From assembly GCA_035325995.1 (NCBI GenBank), contig DAOKYU010000011.1, forward strand, positions 20,633 to 84,632: 64,000 nucleotides of DNA, in the 5' to 3' direction. The DNA is from Thermodesulfobacteriota bacterium. GTDB taxonomy: Bacteria; Desulfobacterota_D; UBA1144; Nemesobacterales; UBA2774. A model generated the notes under the pieces. That model searched no databases. It saw nothing but the letters and a program-made list of their open reading frames with translations, and was not told where the DNA came from. A program made the translations under genes and the position numbers. Positions 22,685 to 33,055 of this stretch are shown piece by piece. Each line of letters opens with the position of its first letter. The first letter of the stretch is position 1.

Positions 22685-23791
22685 TCACGACGTTCTGAAA
22701 TTCTTGAGAGCGTCTTTCATCCTGGATACGGCCAATTTCCTGAGGGCCTTCTTCTCGATCTGCCTGATACGCTCTCTCGTGAGCTTGAACTTCCTGCCTA
22801 TGTCGTCGAGTGTGACGGTTTCGCTTCTGTCTATCCCGAAACGCATCCTGAGAACCTCTTCCTCCTTGGCGGATAGAAGAGACAGTGAGCTCCGCACACA
22901 GTTCTTGAGCTCGTAGTCGATTACCGTGTAGTCCGGAGAGATGGAGTCCTCGTCCACGAGGAAATCGTAGAGAGTTCTCTTCTCGCCGTCTATGGGAGAA
23001 TCCATGCTGATCGATTCATTCGTTATCTTGAGAATCCTTTTTACGTATTTCAACTGTACGCCCGAACGCTTGGCGATCTCTTCGGGCGAGGGGATGCGGC
23101 CGGATTCTTTTAAGAGCAGGGATTTTGTCCTGTACACCCTGCTCGTGACTTCTAGGAGGTATACGGGCACCCTCACGGCTCCGCGGTGAACGAGTATCGC
23201 CCTCGTTATCGATTGGTATATCCACCACGAGGCGTAGGTCGAAAATCTGTAGCCCTTGGTGTGGTCGTATCTCTCTATGGCCTTCATGAGGCCTATGTTC
23301 CCCTCCTGGATGAGGTCGAGAAAGGGGAGGCCGTGATTGATGTAGCGCTTCGCTATGCTGATGACGAGCCTCAGGTTGGCGCTGGCGAACCTCTTTTTTA
23401 AATCGCCGGCTTTAAGGGAATAAGCTTTTAAGGATGCGTGGAGCCTTTCCCTGTGGGGGCTCGACGGTGTTTTGTCGAGGTAAGTCCGTATCTGCCGCGC
23501 CTTGTGCTCGCACTTCTTCATCTTGGCGGGGATTTCTATTTCCTGTCTGAGCGTAAGGAGCGGCTCCTTGGCTATGTCGCTGAAATAATCGTTCAGTATC
23601 CTGAACTGTTCGTCGGGCGTATTGGCCCCGGCTTCCCGTTTGGTCCGTTTTCCCGTGACAAAATCCTCCGAGGGATTTTCGTCTTCGAACATGAGATCTG
23701 TCTGGAGGTCTACCGTATCGGGGGCCTCTTCGTATGTGCTGCTGAAACTATCCGTCTCGACTCCCGTTGCTTCGATTTCGCTGTATTTCAT
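22685..23791 (-). CDS. Group 2 RNA polymerase sigma factor (RpoD/RpoS-like)
   Basis: Sigma70-family factor of about 368 residues without a region 1.1, hence group 2. Region 1.2 begins near residue 60 ([16 protein letters not shown]). Region 2 has [12 protein letters not shown] and [19 protein letters not shown]. The -10-binding helix reads [13 protein letters not shown], keeping the key Y, W, W, Q and T but with Tyr where Arg is usual. Region 4.2 ends in [16 protein letters not shown]. The ATG at 23791 follows AGAGAGGAC on the minus strand; the frame continues 18 codons upstream but without family similarity. Probably a stationary-phase or stress sigma, but this is not certain. Confidence 0.88.
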   Translation of the reverse strand: MKYSEIEATGVETDSFSSTYEEAPDTVDLQTDLMFEDENPSEDFVTGKRTKREAGANTPDEQFRILNDYFSDIAKEPLLTLRQEIEIPAKMKKCEHKARQIRTYLDKTPSSPHRERLHASLKAYSLKAGDLKKRFASANLRLVISIAKRYINHGLPFLDLIQEGNIGLMKAIERYDHTKGYRFSTYASWWIYQSITRAILVHRGAVRVPVYLLEVTSRVYRTKSLLLKESGRIPSPEEIAKRSGVQLKYVKRILKITNESISMDSPIDGEKRTLYDFLVDEDSISPDYTVIDYELKNCVRSSLSLLSAKEEEVLRMRFGIDRSETVTLDDIGRKFKLTRERIRQIEKKALRKLAVSRMKDALKNFRTS

Positions 23792-24196
23792 GTGTCCCGG
23801 TCCTCTCTGAATTTTTTTGTGCTGGATGCAGTTCGGCGGCAGCATGAGCCTTTTTGTCGGTAACAGGCCCGAGATTCTTGCCTTCGTTCTCTTTTGATCT
23901 TCTAAAGGTGCAATATATGTGCCATATAGTTCAGCCGTACAATTGCTCGTGATGACTGGAGGTTACAAGATTGGGGCTGTCAAAGATCCGGCTGCCCGGC
24001 ACGAATGTGTGCAAAATCACACTGTACAGGGTGTACAATTTTAAAACATCGTAGCAGAAATTAATATGATATAAAAGCGAATAATGATTAGTGATAATAA
24101 AGATATTAGGCTGATTGTGCAATTCTCCGGAAAAAGGATGCCGAACTTGAGACCCAGGCTTGCTTTCAGAGTATAAGCCTCTGTAAAATCTTATTA
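23792..24196. other. AT-rich divergent intergenic region with dyad symmetries
   Basis: This 405-base gap separates the minus-strand sigma factor from plus-strand recG, so it should hold both promoters; none is clear by eye. It contains TGTG-CAAAAT-CACA at 24008-24021, extended by one pair to GTGTG-N6-CACAC, and immediately beside it TGTACA-GGG-TGTACA at 24023-24037. The first matches two sites beyond the sigma gene. No gene is supported here. Confidence 0.5.
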
Positions 24197-26707
24197 ATGT
24201 CTCAAGATCTCTCGGATATACTGAAGGCCCTCGAAAAGCCGCTCAAGTTCGCGTCTAAAAACAGCTTCTCGAAGCTGAATACGGTTAAGTCGCTGGACTC
24301 CCTTGTCGGCGACCTGGCCCTGAAGGCGCTTTCGCTCGACCTCACGAATGCGGAGGCAGAGATTATAAGGGATATCAAGGAAAGTTTCCTCGATTACGAA
24401 GGGCTCGAAACGGAGGGGAAAAAGAAGGCTATCCGGAAGGCGCTCGGGGACCTGGAGAGGCTAGGCGAGCTCCGGAGCGCCGGACGGATATCGGCCGGCG
24501 TGGAGAAGCCTCAAAAGCAGCCGGAGGTCTCCCGGAATGAATCCCCGGAAGCGCCCGAAGAAGAGAGGGGCGACCCGTTCTCGACGCCAGTCCAGTTCAT
24601 AAAAGGGGTAGGGCCGAGGATAGCGGCGCTCCTCGAAAAGCGGGGCATAAAAACCGTCGGCGACGCGCTCTATTACTTCCCGAGAAGGTACGAGGACAGG
24701 AGGATCATAAAGAAAATATCCCGGGTCGAGCCCGGCCGTCGCGAGACCGTGATGGGAGAGATACTGGCCGCGGGAAGGGTGAGAACGCGGCGGCGCGCGA
24801 TATATCAGGCCGTGATTTCCGACGGGAGCGGCACCCTGACGCTGGTATGGTTTCAGTTTAACGAGGGATATCTCAGGAATGCGTATAAGAAAGGCGCGCG
24901 CGTTATTCTGACCGGCGACGTGACCGTCGGCTATGGTGGGGAGCTCCAGATTATCCACCCGAGGCCGGAGGATATAGAGGTCATAGACGAGGGCGAGGAA
25001 ATAGGCGAGGACAACGTTCACTTCGGCCGCATAGTGCCGGTGTATCCGCTCACCGAAGGGATAAAGCAGAGGCGGATGCGGGGTATCATGAAGTCTGTAG
25101 TCGACGGGTATGCCCATGCTGTTTCGCTGCCCGTTCCTCTCGAAATAAGCGCCGGGCGCGGGATAGCGGACTTCGGCGACGCGCTTTCGAGAGTCCATTT
25201 CCCGGAAGGAGACGACAGGGTGATCGATCTCTCCAGGGCTGAAGAGGTATACGGCTCGCCGCCGCACAGGACGCTCGCGTACTCCGAGTTCTTCTTGATG
25301 GAGCTCGGCCTCGCGCTTAAGAAAAGGGACGTCGCCGAGTCGGAGGGTATCGTGTTTCATCCGACGGGCGGGCTCAGGGAGAGGCTTTTGTCGAGCCTGG
25401 CGTTCGGGCTCACTTCGGCGCAGAAACGGGTGCTTTCGGAGATAGAGGCCGACATGATATCCCCGCGTCCGATGAACAGGCTCCTTCAGGGGGACGTCGG
25501 GAGCGGGAAGACCATAGTTGCCATAATGTCCATGCTCGCAGCCGTAGAGAGCGGGTATCAGGCCGTTCTCATGGCCCCGACCGAGATACTCGCCGAGCAG
25601 CACCTGTCGTCCGTCCTTAATTCCATGAAGGGTATGGGCGTCCGCGTCGTATTTTTAAAGAGCGGCATGGGAAAGCGCGAGAAGAATGCATATTACAAGG
25701 CGCTCGCGTCGGGCGAGGCGCAGATAGCCGTCGGTACGCACGCGCTACTCCAGGAGAAGGTGGATTTCCGGAACCTCGGCCTCGTCGTAATCGACGAGCA
25801 GCACAGATTCGGCGTGCTCCAGAGGGCGAGCCTCATGGGGAAGGGCGTAAATCCGGACGTCCTTGTAATGACTGCCACTCCGATACCGAGGACTCTCGCT
25901 CTTACCGTCTACGGCGACCTCGAGGTGTCGGTCCTCGACGAGATGCCGCCCGGGAGGAAGGCGGTCAGGACGCGCGTGTTTTACGACCAGAAGGGCTCGC
26001 GCGAGAAGGCGTACGATATAGTCAGGAAAGAGATTGAAAAGGGGAGGCAGGCTTACGTCGTCTATCCTATGATAGAGGAGTCGGAAAATCCTGATTTTAA
26101 GGACATTAAATACGCCACCCGGATGGCCGAGGAGCTCGGAAATGAAATCTTCCCGGATTTTACAGTCGGGCTCCTTCACGGCAGGATGAAGCCCGAGGAA
26201 AAAGACGCCGTCATGAGGCGGTTCATAGCCGGGCACGTGAATATTCTTGTCTCGACGACCGTCATAGAGGTCGGCGTGGACGTTCCCAACGCGACCGTTA
26301 TGGTTATCGAAAACGCCGAGAGGTTCGGGCTCACGCAGCTTCATCAATTGAGGGGCCGGATAGGGAGGGGAGGGCACGATTCCCACTGCATACTGATTTC
26401 GGGCTTCAAGCGGTCCGGGGATGCTGATAAGCGGCTCTCTATAATGGCGGAAACCTCCGACGGGTTCAGGATCGCCGAAGCCGATCTTATGATCAGGGGC
26501 CCGGGGGACTTCCTCGGCACAAAACAGTCGGGCCTGCCTCAGTTCAGGTTCGCTGATATCCTGAGAGACTGGAAGATACTCGAAGAGGCGAGGGAGGATG
26601 CGTTCAGGCTCGTGTCCGAGGACCCGGCGCTCTCGAAATATCCGGAGCTTCGGGAAGAGGTCACGAGAAGGTACGGGAGCATATTCGAGCTGCCCGCCAT
26701 ATCCTGA
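24197..26707 (+). CDS. recG: ATP-dependent DNA helicase RecG
   Basis: Branch-migration helicase that remodels stalled replication forks and Holliday junctions. The 836-residue protein carries about 130 extra residues before the wedge/OB domain, which begins near TPVQFIKGVGPRIAALL; this longer form is seen in several bacterial groups. Helicase motifs include Walker A GDVGSGKT (about 432-439), the DEQH box (533-536), MTATPIPRTLA and the QLRGRIGRG motif VI. A bidirectional terminator follows. Confidence 0.96.
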   Translation: MSQDLSDILKALEKPLKFASKNSFSKLNTVKSLDSLVGDLALKALSLDLTNAEAEIIRDIKESFLDYEGLETEGKKKAIRKALGDLERLGELRSAGRISAGVEKPQKQPEVSRNESPEAPEEERGDPFSTPVQFIKGVGPRIAALLEKRGIKTVGDALYYFPRRYEDRRIIKKISRVEPGRRETVMGEILAAGRVRTRRRAIYQAVISDGSGTLTLVWFQFNEGYLRNAYKKGARVILTGDVTVGYGGELQIIHPRPEDIEVIDEGEEIGEDNVHFGRIVPVYPLTEGIKQRRMRGIMKSVVDGYAHAVSLPVPLEISAGRGIADFGDALSRVHFPEGDDRVIDLSRAEEVYGSPPHRTLAYSEFFLMELGLALKKRDVAESEGIVFHPTGGLRERLLSSLAFGLTSAQKRVLSEIEADMISPRPMNRLLQGDVGSGKTIVAIMSMLAAVESGYQAVLMAPTEILAEQHLSSVLNSMKGMGVRVVFLKSGMGKREKNAYYKALASGEAQIAVGTHALLQEKVDFRNLGLVVIDEQHRFGVLQRASLMGKGVNPDVLVMTATPIPRTLALTVYGDLEVSVLDEMPPGRKAVRTRVFYDQKGSREKAYDIVRKEIEKGRQAYVVYPMIEESENPDFKDIKYATRMAEELGNEIFPDFTVGLLHGRMKPEEKDAVMRRFIAGHVNILVSTTVIEVGVDVPNATVMVIENAERFGLTQLHQLRGRIGRGGHDSHCILISGFKRSGDADKRLSIMAETSDGFRIAEADLMIRGPGDFLGTKQSGLPQFRFADILRDWKILEEAREDAFRLVSEDPALSKYPELREEVTRRYGSIFELPAIS

Positions 26708-26736
26708 GTCCCGTCACCTATTTTGTGCGAAAAAAA

Positions 26737-26775
26737 ACGCCCGGCGCTGTATCCGACAGGCCGGGCGTCTGTTTT
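26737..26775. terminator. Bidirectional terminator between recG and sucB
   Basis: ACGCCCGGC (26737-26745) pairs with GCCGGGCGT (26760-26768), and the inner CTGT/ACAG extends the stem past one bulged base. Eight or more A residues precede it and a T run follows within a few bases. It serves both convergent genes. Confidence 0.88.
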
Positions 26776-26797
26776 TTTGCCGTTTTTATAGCCTCGA

Positions 26798-28051
26798 TTA
26801 TCCTTCGAGGAGGAGCGATTCCGGGTCTTCTATGAGCTCTTTTATCTTGACGAGGAACTGTACGGCCTCGCGCCCGTCGACGATGCGGTGATCGTAGCTG
26901 AGAGCGACGTACATCATCGGGCGTATCCTGACCTCGCCGCTCACCGCCATGGGGCGCTCCTCTATCTTGTGGAGTCCGAGTATACCGACCTGCGGCGGGT
27001 TCAGAATGGGCGTGCTCATGAGCGATCCGAATACGCCGCCGTTCGTGATCGTGAACGTCCCGCCCATGATTTCCTCGAGGCTGAGGGCGTTGTCTTCGGC
27101 CCTCTGGGCGTAGTCCTTGATTTTCTTCTCGATATCGGCGAAGGACATGCTGTCGGCGTTCCTCAGCACCGGTACGACGAGCCCTTCGGTCGCCCCTATA
27201 GCGACGCCTATATCGTAGTAGTTCTTTAGAATCATGTCGTCGCCTTCAATCTCGGCGTTTACCTGCGGGAACGCCTTGAGCGCCCCAATCGACGCCTTTA
27301 CGAAGAAGGAGTTTAGGCCGAGGTTGACGCCGTACTTTTCCTTGAAGGCGTCTTTTCTTCTCTTCCTGAGGTCCATGACCGCGCCCATGTCTATCTCGTT
27401 GAACGTGGTGAGCATGGCGGTCGTCTGAGTGGCCTCGAGCATGCGGCGGGCGATCGTCCTTCTCCTGCGGGACATCTTTACGCGCTCCTCGCGCGCGTCG
27501 CGCGATATGTGGAGGATAGCCGGCGCTTCCTTGGGTGCCTGTATGACCGCGGTGGAGGGGCTCTTCGCCGGCTCTTCTTTTGCGGGCTGCGCCGATTCCT
27601 TCGCTATGTAGGCCTCGACGTCTTCTTTCGTGACGCGTCCGCTCGGGCCGGTGCCCTGGACCTTGGACACGTCTACATTGTTCTCTTCGGCGACTCGCTT
27701 CGCGACGGGCGTGACCCTCTCTTCCGTCTCCTGCTTGGGGGCTTCCTTTACGGGCTCGGGCGCCGGCTCGGAGGCCCTGGCGGCTTCCCTGGCCGGGGCC
27801 GCTTCCCCTGCCTTGCCTTCTTCTATGGAGCCCAGAACTTCTCCTACCTCGACGTCCTCGCCGTCCTGCTTGAGTATCTTGGAGAGGACGCCCTGCTTTT
27901 CCGCGGCGACTTCGAAGTTGGCCTTTTCGGTCTCGAGCTCGACGAGCGCTTCGCCGATCTTGACAGGGTCTCCCTCGGCCTTGAACCACCTAACTATGGT
28001 GGCTTCGACCACCGATTCCCCCAATTCCGGAACTTTAATCTCTATAGCCAT
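26798..28051 (-). CDS. sucB: 2-Oxoglutarate dehydrogenase E2, dihydrolipoamide succinyltransferase
   Basis: Core subunit of 417 residues that passes the succinyl group from lipoamide to CoA in the TCA cycle. The N-terminal lipoyl domain has its lysine at K43 in ETEKANF. An Ala/Pro/Glu-rich linker follows, then the E1/E3-binding domain (about 111-148, [11 protein letters not shown] to VEAYI) and the catalytic domain with H388 and D392 in SYDHRIVDG. It lies 18 bases behind sucA on the same strand. No E3 (lpd) gene is in the window. Confidence 0.95.
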   Translation of the reverse strand: MAIEIKVPELGESVVEATIVRWFKAEGDPVKIGEALVELETEKANFEVAAEKQGVLSKILKQDGEDVEVGEVLGSIEEGKAGEAAPAREAARASEPAPEPVKEAPKQETEERVTPVAKRVAEENNVDVSKVQGTGPSGRVTKEDVEAYIAKESAQPAKEEPAKSPSTAVIQAPKEAPAILHISRDAREERVKMSRRRRTIARRMLEATQTTAMLTTFNEIDMGAVMDLRKRRKDAFKEKYGVNLGLNSFFVKASIGALKAFPQVNAEIEGDDMILKNYYDIGVAIGATEGLVVPVLRNADSMSFADIEKKIKDYAQRAEDNALSLEEIMGGTFTITNGGVFGSLMSTPILNPPQVGILGLHKIEERPMAVSGEVRIRPMMYVALSYDHRIVDGREAVQFLVKIKELIEDPESLLLEG

Positions 28052-28069
28052 GTCGTTTTCTCCAGTTTT

Positions 28070-30883
28070 CTATACGTTTCTTACCCAAGTGATGCCAAGC
28101 TCGTCCAGATTGGGCAGGGGCTTTCCTATCAGGAAAGCCTGCTTTATCAGGGCTTCCTGGTTCACCTTGTGCATCGAAGCCAGCCCTTCGGAGGGGCTCG
28201 AGTTCCGTCTCCTGCCGATATAGTGAAGCAGGGTGCGGCCCTTTATGAACTTCCTCAGGAAGGGGTACATGAACATCCATGCACCCATATTCTCGGGCTC
28301 TTCCTGAAGCCATACGACTTCCTTGAGCCTGGGATATCTTTCGAGCACCTGGGTGAGTTTTTTCGTCGGAATAGGATAAAGCTGCTCTACCCGCGCTATA
28401 GCTATGTCTTTTGAATTCTGTTTTCTCTGCTCGCTGGAAACGAGATCGACATAGACCTTGCCGCTGCAGAGTATGAGCCTCTTCACACCCTTGGCCTGTG
28501 CGTCGCTCATTTCGTCGTCGATTACGGGCTGCCACGAGCCTTCGGCGAGATCCCTCGGGGTGGAGAATATCATCTGATTCCTGAGGAGGCTCTTCGGAGT
28601 GAGCACTACGAGAGGAAGGGGGTCTTCGGTGAGCACCCCTGCCTGTCTTCTCAGAAGATGGAAGTACTGCGCCGCCGTCGTGCAGTTGGCTATGCGCATA
28701 TTGCCCTCGGCCGCCGAGTTCAGGAACCTGCTGAGTCGCCCTGAGGAGTGGTCCGGGCCCTGTCCTTCGTAACCGTGCGGAAGAAGGAGGACGAGCGACG
28801 GGGTCTGCCCCCATTTTGCCCTGGCCGAAACGAAGTATTCGTCTATTATCGTCTGCGCGCCGTTGATAAAGTCGCCGTACTGGGCTTCCCATATTATGAG
28901 CCTTCCCGGCTCCTGGATGTTGTAGCCGTATTCAAACCCTATACACGCGTTTTCGGTAAGAGGGCTGTTGTATATTTCGAATGCCGCTTTGGACTGCGGG
29001 AAATTCTGAAGCGGTGTGTAGGACGTGCCCTTTTCGAAATCGTAAAGGACGGCGTGCCTGTGGCTGAACGTCCCGCGTTCGCTGTCCTGGCCGGTGAAGC
29101 GTATGGAAGTGCCGTCCGCGAGTATCGTCGCGAGGGCGAGGTCTTCGGCCGCCGCCCAGTCTATGGTCTTTTCGTCTATGTTCTCCAGGGCGGCTTCCCT
29201 TCTTTCCCGGGCTCTTCTAAGCTTCGGGTTGATCGTGAAATCCCCGGGGAGGCTCATGAGAGCCGAATTTATGCTCCTGAGCTCTTCCAGCGGAACGGCC
29301 GTCTTTATCTTCTGGGCCGCACCTGCCGGGGGCTTGGCCGCGAGCATATCTTCGGGGATGTCGTCCGGCGTCAGAGACTCGAAATCGCTGTGAAGCACTT
29401 CATTGTACTTGTTAACGAGCTCCTCTGCCTCGTCCGCGGTTATTATCTTTCTTTCTATAAGCCTTGACGCCCATACCTCCCTGGCCGTCGGATGGTTGTC
29501 GATTATCTTGTACATCTGGGGCTGCGTGAATGCCGGCTCGTCCGCCTCGTTGTGCCCGTGCCGCCTGTATCCGACGAGGTCTATGAGGAAGTCCTTGTGG
29601 AAACGGGCCTTGTATGCGAAGGCGAGACGCGCGCATTCGATGCACGCCTCGGGGTCGTCGGCGTTTACGTGGACTACCGGGATGTCGAAGCCCTTCGCGA
29701 GGTCGCTCGCGTATATGGTGCTCCTGCTGTTCTCGGGAAGGGCCGTATACCCGAGCTGGTTGTTCGTTATAACGTGTATAGTGCCGCCTGTGTGGTATCC
29801 CTCGAGGCCGCCGAGGTTCAAGGTCTCGGAAACTATGCCCTGACCTGGGAACGCGGCGTCGCCGTGCACGAGTATCGGGAGCGAAACGCTCGGGTCGAAC
29901 ACGGGCTTTCCGGGCTTGTCGACGGACGTTCCCGCGGCCCTTGCCATCCCCTCGACCACGGGGTTTACCGATTCGAGGTGGCTCGGGTTAGGCGACAGTA
30001 TTATCTGCATTTCTATGGCCCTGCCGTTCTTTACGGCGTGGCGGGCCCCTTCGTGGTATTTGACGTCTCCCGTCCATCCCATGAAGTCGCGGAAGTCCCT
30101 CTGGAGTATCGGGTCCTTGAATTTTATTAGGGTGCCCCTGTAGCCCTTGTTGAGCACGTGGTGCATGACGTTGAGCCTTCCCCTGTGGGCCATGCCGAGG
30201 AGGATGTTGTGAATGCCCGACTCGGCGGAAAGGCCGACTATTTCGTTAAGTATGGGTACGAGCATGTCCACGCCTTCGATCGAAAAGCGGAACTTGCCGG
30301 GAAATATGCGGTGAAGGAAACGCTCTAGAACCTCGACCTGCGTCAGGCTTTCGAGGAGCTGCTTTTCGTTGATAGGATCCTTGGGGGGCCTGAACGAGGC
30401 GGATTCGGCCGCTTCCCTCAGCCACCTTCTCTCTTCGAGAGAATTAATGTGGTAGTAGTCGAATCCTATTGCCGAGGAATATACCGACCGAAGGCCCTGT
30501 ATCGCCTCGAGCGCGTTGGCCGCCCTGTCGGCTATGGGGCTGTCGATGATGCCGGGCGGCAGGGCGCGGAGGTCGTCCTCCGTTACCCCGTGAGTCGCCG
30601 GATCGAGAGCCGGGTCGCCGGTGGGAGTGCTCCCGAGCGGATCGATTTTTGCCGCGAGGTGGCCGAAAACCCTTATCGCCTGGGCGAGGTTGACCGCTCC
30701 GACGATCTTCTGAATGTCGTGGCCCGCAGCGGCGGCCTGACGGCCGTCGCCTATCTCGGGACGCATTTTGTCAAAAATCGTTCTCGTGGTTGAATCGACT
30801 GAATCCGGATCCTTCAGATAACGCTCGTAGAGGTCAAGTACGTAACCCGAGTTGGGTCCGTGAAAAATGTGCGAAATATCCAT
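28070..30883 (-). CDS. sucA: 2-Oxoglutarate dehydrogenase E1 component
   Basis: Thiamine-diphosphate enzyme of 937 residues that decarboxylates 2-oxoglutarate. The N-terminal helix (SYVLDLYERYLKDP-like segment) that docks E2 is present. Active-site segments include GMAHRGRLN, HGDAAFPGQG and DLVGYRRHGHNE for ThDP/Mg binding, and the C-terminal LLPHGYEGQGPDHSS stretch. First gene of a sucAB unit; it shows that the organism has an oxidative TCA branch, consistent with the oxidase cluster. Confidence 0.96.
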   Translation of the reverse strand: MDISHIFHGPNSGYVLDLYERYLKDPDSVDSTTRTIFDKMRPEIGDGRQAAAAGHDIQKIVGAVNLAQAIRVFGHLAAKIDPLGSTPTGDPALDPATHGVTEDDLRALPPGIIDSPIADRAANALEAIQGLRSVYSSAIGFDYYHINSLEERRWLREAAESASFRPPKDPINEKQLLESLTQVEVLERFLHRIFPGKFRFSIEGVDMLVPILNEIVGLSAESGIHNILLGMAHRGRLNVMHHVLNKGYRGTLIKFKDPILQRDFRDFMGWTGDVKYHEGARHAVKNGRAIEMQIILSPNPSHLESVNPVVEGMARAAGTSVDKPGKPVFDPSVSLPILVHGDAAFPGQGIVSETLNLGGLEGYHTGGTIHVITNNQLGYTALPENSRSTIYASDLAKGFDIPVVHVNADDPEACIECARLAFAYKARFHKDFLIDLVGYRRHGHNEADEPAFTQPQMYKIIDNHPTAREVWASRLIERKIITADEAEELVNKYNEVLHSDFESLTPDDIPEDMLAAKPPAGAAQKIKTAVPLEELRSINSALMSLPGDFTINPKLRRARERREAALENIDEKTIDWAAAEDLALATILADGTSIRFTGQDSERGTFSHRHAVLYDFEKGTSYTPLQNFPQSKAAFEIYNSPLTENACIGFEYGYNIQEPGRLIIWEAQYGDFINGAQTIIDEYFVSARAKWGQTPSLVLLLPHGYEGQGPDHSSGRLSRFLNSAAEGNMRIANCTTAAQYFHLLRRQAGVLTEDPLPLVVLTPKSLLRNQMIFSTPRDLAEGSWQPVIDDEMSDAQAKGVKRLILCSGKVYVDLVSSEQRKQNSKDIAIARVEQLYPIPTKKLTQVLERYPRLKEVVWLQEEPENMGAWMFMYPFLRKFIKGRTLLHYIGRRRNSSPSEGLASMHKVNQEALIKQAFLIGKPLPNLDELGITWVRNV

Positions 30884-31375
30884 ATATTTCCCTATTCAAT
30901 CAATAGTATTTATTTCTAAACGGATTGGCTTGAATGCCTGAAATTTCGGATAGTATATTAGCATATTAATGTAAATGCCGCAATCCAGCCGTGCCTAAAA
31001 TTATAACAATTTTAAGCTTTTGTGTTGCCTTCGGACGCCGCGGCGCAGAGCGTTGTGGCGTCCCCGGCCGATTTGGGTAGGGGAAACGGAAAATCCCGCT
31101 CTTTTGCCTCTTGTTCGAACGCCCGATGTAAAGCCCCAGGTGCAGCCATCTCCGCCGATAATCTTTAAGTATATACTGCTCTCCGGCAAGTAGAAGACGA
31201 AGAATGCAGGTTTTTGAAAAATAGTCCGCGCCCTGCGCCGCGCGCCGTGTGATGAGTGCGGGGTCGTCCGGCCTGAATTTGGGTTTGGAATAGGATTCCG
31301 CGGCGGTTATTCTATAATCTCCGTAACGGAGCGTGTGCCCTTTGAACACGGCGGGGGCCCGGGATTTCGACCCAT
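30884..31375. other. Divergent intergenic region between sucA and the ABC cassette
   Basis: This 492-base gap holds no gene I can support. On the minus strand an extended -10 element TGTTATAAT sits at 31000-31008, a fair sucA promoter candidate without a clear -35 box. On the plus strand there is a TATAAT at 31313-31318 followed by a small CTCCG/CGGAG hairpin (31319-31331) before the ABC transporter gene. The middle part is featureless. Confidence 0.4.
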
Positions 31376-32302
<927 letters not shown>

Positions 32303-33055
32303 ATGAGTGCATTTTACCCCGTACTTAAAAGGGAGCTGAGGTCGTATTTCGCGTCCCCGCTGGCGTACATCATACTCGTGGTCTTTCAGGTTATTTCGGC
32401 AAGGTTCTTTTTCCTGTATCTTCAGGGATTTTTGCAGTTCCAGCTCGATCCGAGCTATCAGCTCCAGACAGGGGACCTCAACCTCAATAACCTCGTGATA
32501 CTCCCTTACTTCGGCACGATCAGCATCGTCCTTTTGCTCATAGTGCCGCTTATTACGATGCGTCTCATCGCGGACGAGAAGAAAAACTACACGGCGGAGC
32601 TCCTCTTCACCTCGCCTATACGCCTGAGAACGATAGTGTTCGGGAAATTTGCCGCGGCTCTCATACTCCTTATATTGATGCTGGTCCTCTCGTCGATAAA
32701 CGTGTTCGTGCTCATGGTCCACGGGAATCCGGATCTGGGGGCCGTGCTTTCGGGCTACATCGGGCTATTCCTTCTGGGGGCGTCGTTCCTGGCGATAGGG
32801 ATATTCGCATCGTCGCTTACGGACAATCAGCTCATCGCCGCCGTCATCAGCTTCGGCGTTCTTCTCGTGCTCTGGCTCGTAGGCGCGCTGTCCGACGCCG
32901 AGAGCAGCATTCTCGGATACCTGTCCGTTATTAACCACTACGAGGATTTCGGGAAAGGGATAATCGATCTTAAGGACGTCGTCTACTACATTTCGCTCAT
33001 CTCGCTCGGCCTTTTCCTGACGTACTCGGCTCTCGAATCGGAGAGGTGGAGATGA
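32303..33055 (+). CDS. ABC-2 type permease (GldF-like)
   Basis: A 250-residue membrane protein with six hydrophobic segments and a short cytoplasmic N-terminus starting FYPVLKRELRSYFASPLAY, the typical opening of this permease family. It starts at the base after the ATPase stop and overlaps the next gene by ten bases. The transported molecule is unknown. Confidence 0.88.
   Translation: MSAFYPVLKRELRSYFASPLAYIILVVFQVISARFFFLYLQGFLQFQLDPSYQLQTGDLNLNNLVILPYFGTISIVLLLIVPLITMRLIADEKKNYTAELLFTSPIRLRTIVFGKFAAALILLILMLVLSSINVFVLMVHGNPDLGAVLSGYIGLFLLGASFLAIGIFASSLTDNQLIAAVISFGVLLVLWLVGALSDAESSILGYLSVINHYEDFGKGIIDLKDVVYYISLISLGLFLTYSALESERWR

Noticed and set aside
22627..22687. Hairpin formed by the TGTG-type repeats as the sigma factor terminator
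   Set aside because: Paired arms exist but are interrupted, and the following bases on the minus strand are A-rich, not T-rich; an operator reading fits better.
24008..24021. CRP/FNR binding site
   Set aside because: The TGTG and CACA halves are six bases apart, not eight, so the standard CRP geometry does not fit.
30966..31349. A 127-codon minus-strand frame in the sucA upstream gap
   Set aside because: It spans the likely sucA promoter, has no ribosome site and an unlikely composition.
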